64,000 nucleotides of DNA, from NCBI GenBank assembly GCA_028023455.1, contig JAQFVV010006736.1, forward strand, positions 53,501 through 117,500, given 5' to 3'. Below are positions 62,065 to 64,000 of this stretch, piece after piece (within the stretch, counting starts at the first letter, position 1; each line of letters opens with the position of its first letter). The translations under genes and the position numbers were made by a program. This DNA comes from Epiperipatus broadwayi. Taxonomy: Eukaryota > Onychophora > Udeonychophora > Euonychophora > Peripatidae. The notes beneath the pieces were generated by a model that was not told the DNA's origin, did not search any database, and saw only the letters and a program-made list of their open reading frames with translations.

Positions 62065-62111
62065 ATGTCGGAGCTTTCCAGTTTAAAAGCAGAATTAATT
62101 ACAAGATTTTG
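62065..62111 (+). CDS. Possible first coding exon of a host gene
   Basis: ATG at 62065, with A at -3 and an in-frame stop (TGA at 62059) two codons upstream, opens MSELSSLKAELITRF. A further two bases (TG) follow before a consensus donor GTATGT at 62112, so the intron would be phase 2 and the next residue Cys or Trp. The stretch before it (62000-62064) looks like 5' UTR. The gene is not recognised, and the next exon would lie to the right, perhaps beyond the window. The short length makes a chance occurrence possible. Confidence 0.45.
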
Positions 62112-62756
62112 GTATGTTTTAAAATATTTATTATTCTACAATTTGGAAAAATTAAATAAGTATTTTAATTACAGAAGTTTTATAAATATGAAAATTTGCT
62201 TTTTAAAAAAGAAGAAGTTTAAATTAAAGTAAAATGTTAAAGTTATTAACATAGTTTAATATTTCCGTTTATAATTTTAATAAAAAATATAGTATTGATT
62301 GATATTTAACTTTGCAATGCCAGTAATATATTCGCTAGTTAATTTGTTTACCATTTGGATAATAAAAACAGTCTTCAAATAATTAATCAAAGCTATTTTC
62401 TAATTTTATCATCAGTTTGAAATGATTAAATTAATTGCTATAATTAGTATTCCTAGATTTAAGCGTGGATAAATAAATATTAGCATGGATGTGATAAACT
62501 TGGAACAGTTTTAATAGAGAAATGTAGAAATTAATAACTTATGAAAAAACATTTTCATTTAAACTCTGCGTGTCATATCATTGGAATTGTTTCGTGTTTA
62601 TGGAGCCACGTAAAATCGTTAATCTAATAGTGCTTATAATAACTAATACAAATGGATAAAATTACATGTATGGAATTCAACTATAATTGTAGCTATTACT
62701 TCGTATATTTATTGTTCGACACATCGTACATGGATTTCACGGATCATATTTGTAGT
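62112..62756. other. AT-rich sequence, possibly first intron
   Basis: No acceptor-plus-exon combination was recognised. Confidence 0.4.
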
Positions 62757-62878
62757 TATAAAATGCTATACAATTTAATTTGTGATACACACACCTGCTA
62801 GAATTCATGTATTGAACTATAAAATGCTATACATTTAATTTATATCACACACACACCTGTTAGATTTTATGTATTTGA
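62757..62878. repeat. Two-copy tandem repeat, 61-bp period
   Basis: TATAAAATGCTATAC starts at 62757 and again at 62818. ACACACACCTGYTAGA and TTATGTATT-like words follow in both copies. Confidence 0.85.
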
Positions 62879-63316
62879 TGAATAATGCATTACTTTAATT
62901 TTATCGTTAGATGAACTTGCATGTGAAGTTCATAAGTTATATTTTATTAAGTTTAAATTAATAGGGGTTGAATAAAATACTTATTCAAGAGAATAGCGCT
63001 TGCGAAAAAGCTTGAAAAGTACTAAATGAATTTATGAGATGTATCAATTTTTATGGGGCATTTTGTGAGTCTTTCCAGATTTCTATTCCTATACTAATAT
63101 TACTTATATTATATTACATATGTTTTATTTTAAGCAAGATAAGTTAGTACATTAGTTGTCCTGGTTAGTGTAACATTTTATTATGCAAGAACCCACATTT
63201 GCTAAAATGTTAGTGTTTTCTGAATGGTCAGAATAACTGAGGAGGATGATTTTGCACTTTAATGTGAAGTAAATAGTAATGTTGTTTTATAATGTTAAAA
63301 GGCATTAATCTGTGCC

Positions 63317-63391
63317 GGTGGTTAATCCGCAGATTACTTAATTGCCATTTTTTGTATTTTACACTCATTCCTGCGCTGGTGGTTAATCCGC
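63317..63391. repeat. Repeated GGTGGTTAATCCGC word, 61 bp apart
   Basis: The 14-bp word is exact at 63317-63330 and 63378-63391. Both are preceded by a GTGCC/GCGCT-like word and followed by AGATT/GGAATT. They are the GC-richest words of the right end. Confidence 0.8.
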
Positions 63392-64000
63392 GGAATTGTG
63401 TAATTATACTTATTACTTTATGATGGTGTATAAATCCACAAAGCGTTTAGTGTTATTTAATTCCTATGTGTAGATGAATGCATCCACAGGAATATGGTTT
63501 TACTTCATAGATATAAGTTGGGCAAAGTATTTTAGTTATTCTGCTAAATCATCTTCTTCCATTTGTAAGTATAATTTATAAGTTAGATCATTAAATTGTA
63601 GCAGGACATTCTATTCAAGTTACCTCATAATAATTAACTGTTGGTTGATTATTATTTACCTGAATGTAAGTTTAAATTTTCACTTTATTTAATGATTGCA
63701 TTATAGCTAAATCCTACAGATATAATATTATTTATTATATTATTATAAGTTTACGGTATAGATTTATTGAATCTGGAAATGACATTAGATGTTTCATGAG
63801 TTGATGTTGAATTTAGTATAATTTCCTCAATACATTCATTATATCAAATTGAAATATAAGGTATGATTAGGTTTTTAAAAACCGTACCTATGATATGTTA
63901 TTGAAGAAAGTCGATGGAATTATAATTTATTTATTTTATTTGTTTATTTATGTCTTTAATTATAACATTAGAATTAATTACTTATTATTCATAAATTTGT
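63392..64000. other. AT-rich stretch without recognisable genes
   Basis: No coding frame, exon or repeat was recognised up to the window edge. Confidence 0.5.

Overview
The window is an AT-rich piece of animal nuclear DNA (roughly a quarter GC by eye) made almost entirely of transposable-element relics, microsatellites and featureless AT-rich sequence. There is no complete protein-coding gene and nothing bacterial, organellar or viral. Penelope-like elements, several LINE lineages, two tRNA-type SINE families, a piggyBac-type MITE and LTR elements point to a metazoan. The phylum cannot be fixed from the sequence: an invertebrate (lophotrochozoan, arthropod or similar) is the best guess. The SINE that is very common in octopus was not noticed.

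Host-gene evidence is limited to isolated exons. The best is a 101-bp minus-strand exon at 13184-13284 with clean acceptor and donor sites. At the right end, 62065-62111 looks like a first coding exon ending in a GTATGT donor. At the left end, a TATA box and initiator at 1543-1578 precede a possible first exon that ends at 1822.

Layout. 0-5 kb: AT-rich sequence with the possible promoter and exon. 5.3-6.1 kb: piggyBac-type MITE with TTAA ends. 6.5-10.9 kb: two hairpin elements; the larger (10106-10963) has 17-bp target duplications and a hammerhead-like motif in each arm. 13.2 kb: exon. 14.5-17.4 kb: degenerate LINE. 17.9-20.4 kb: three more hairpin elements with 12-14 bp target duplications. 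20.9-26.6 kb: four copies of a short tRNA-derived SINE, a cluster of an older SINE-like family, and a decayed Penelope-like element (23.6-25.1 kb) next to two palindromes. 29.8-30.8 kb: about 940 bp of (ATCT)n abutting a LINE relic (30.76-31.75 kb). 33.3-40.4 kb: a palindrome, then a minus-strand LTR element with about 1.9-kb LTRs, a gag-like interior and no visible pol; one LTR carries a nested hairpin element. 45.3-50.9 kb: a second, older pair of about 1.1-kb direct repeats around an interior without RT. 52.8-56.3 kb: unclassified, less AT-rich sequence. 58.6-61.3 kb: TA microsatellites, a 43-bp perfect palindrome, a 5'-truncated RTE-like LINE end, and a head-to-head pair of Penelope GIY-YIG endonuclease fragments.

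The most notable feature is the density of long inverted repeats, about eleven in 64 kb. Several have a hairpin head, a short single-copy tail and exact 12-17 bp target-site duplications, the same duplication class as the neighbouring SINEs. They look like hairpin retroposons copied by LINE or Penelope machinery. One carries a motif that fits a type I hammerhead ribozyme with minimal stem III, a ribozyme type known from Penelope-like elements.
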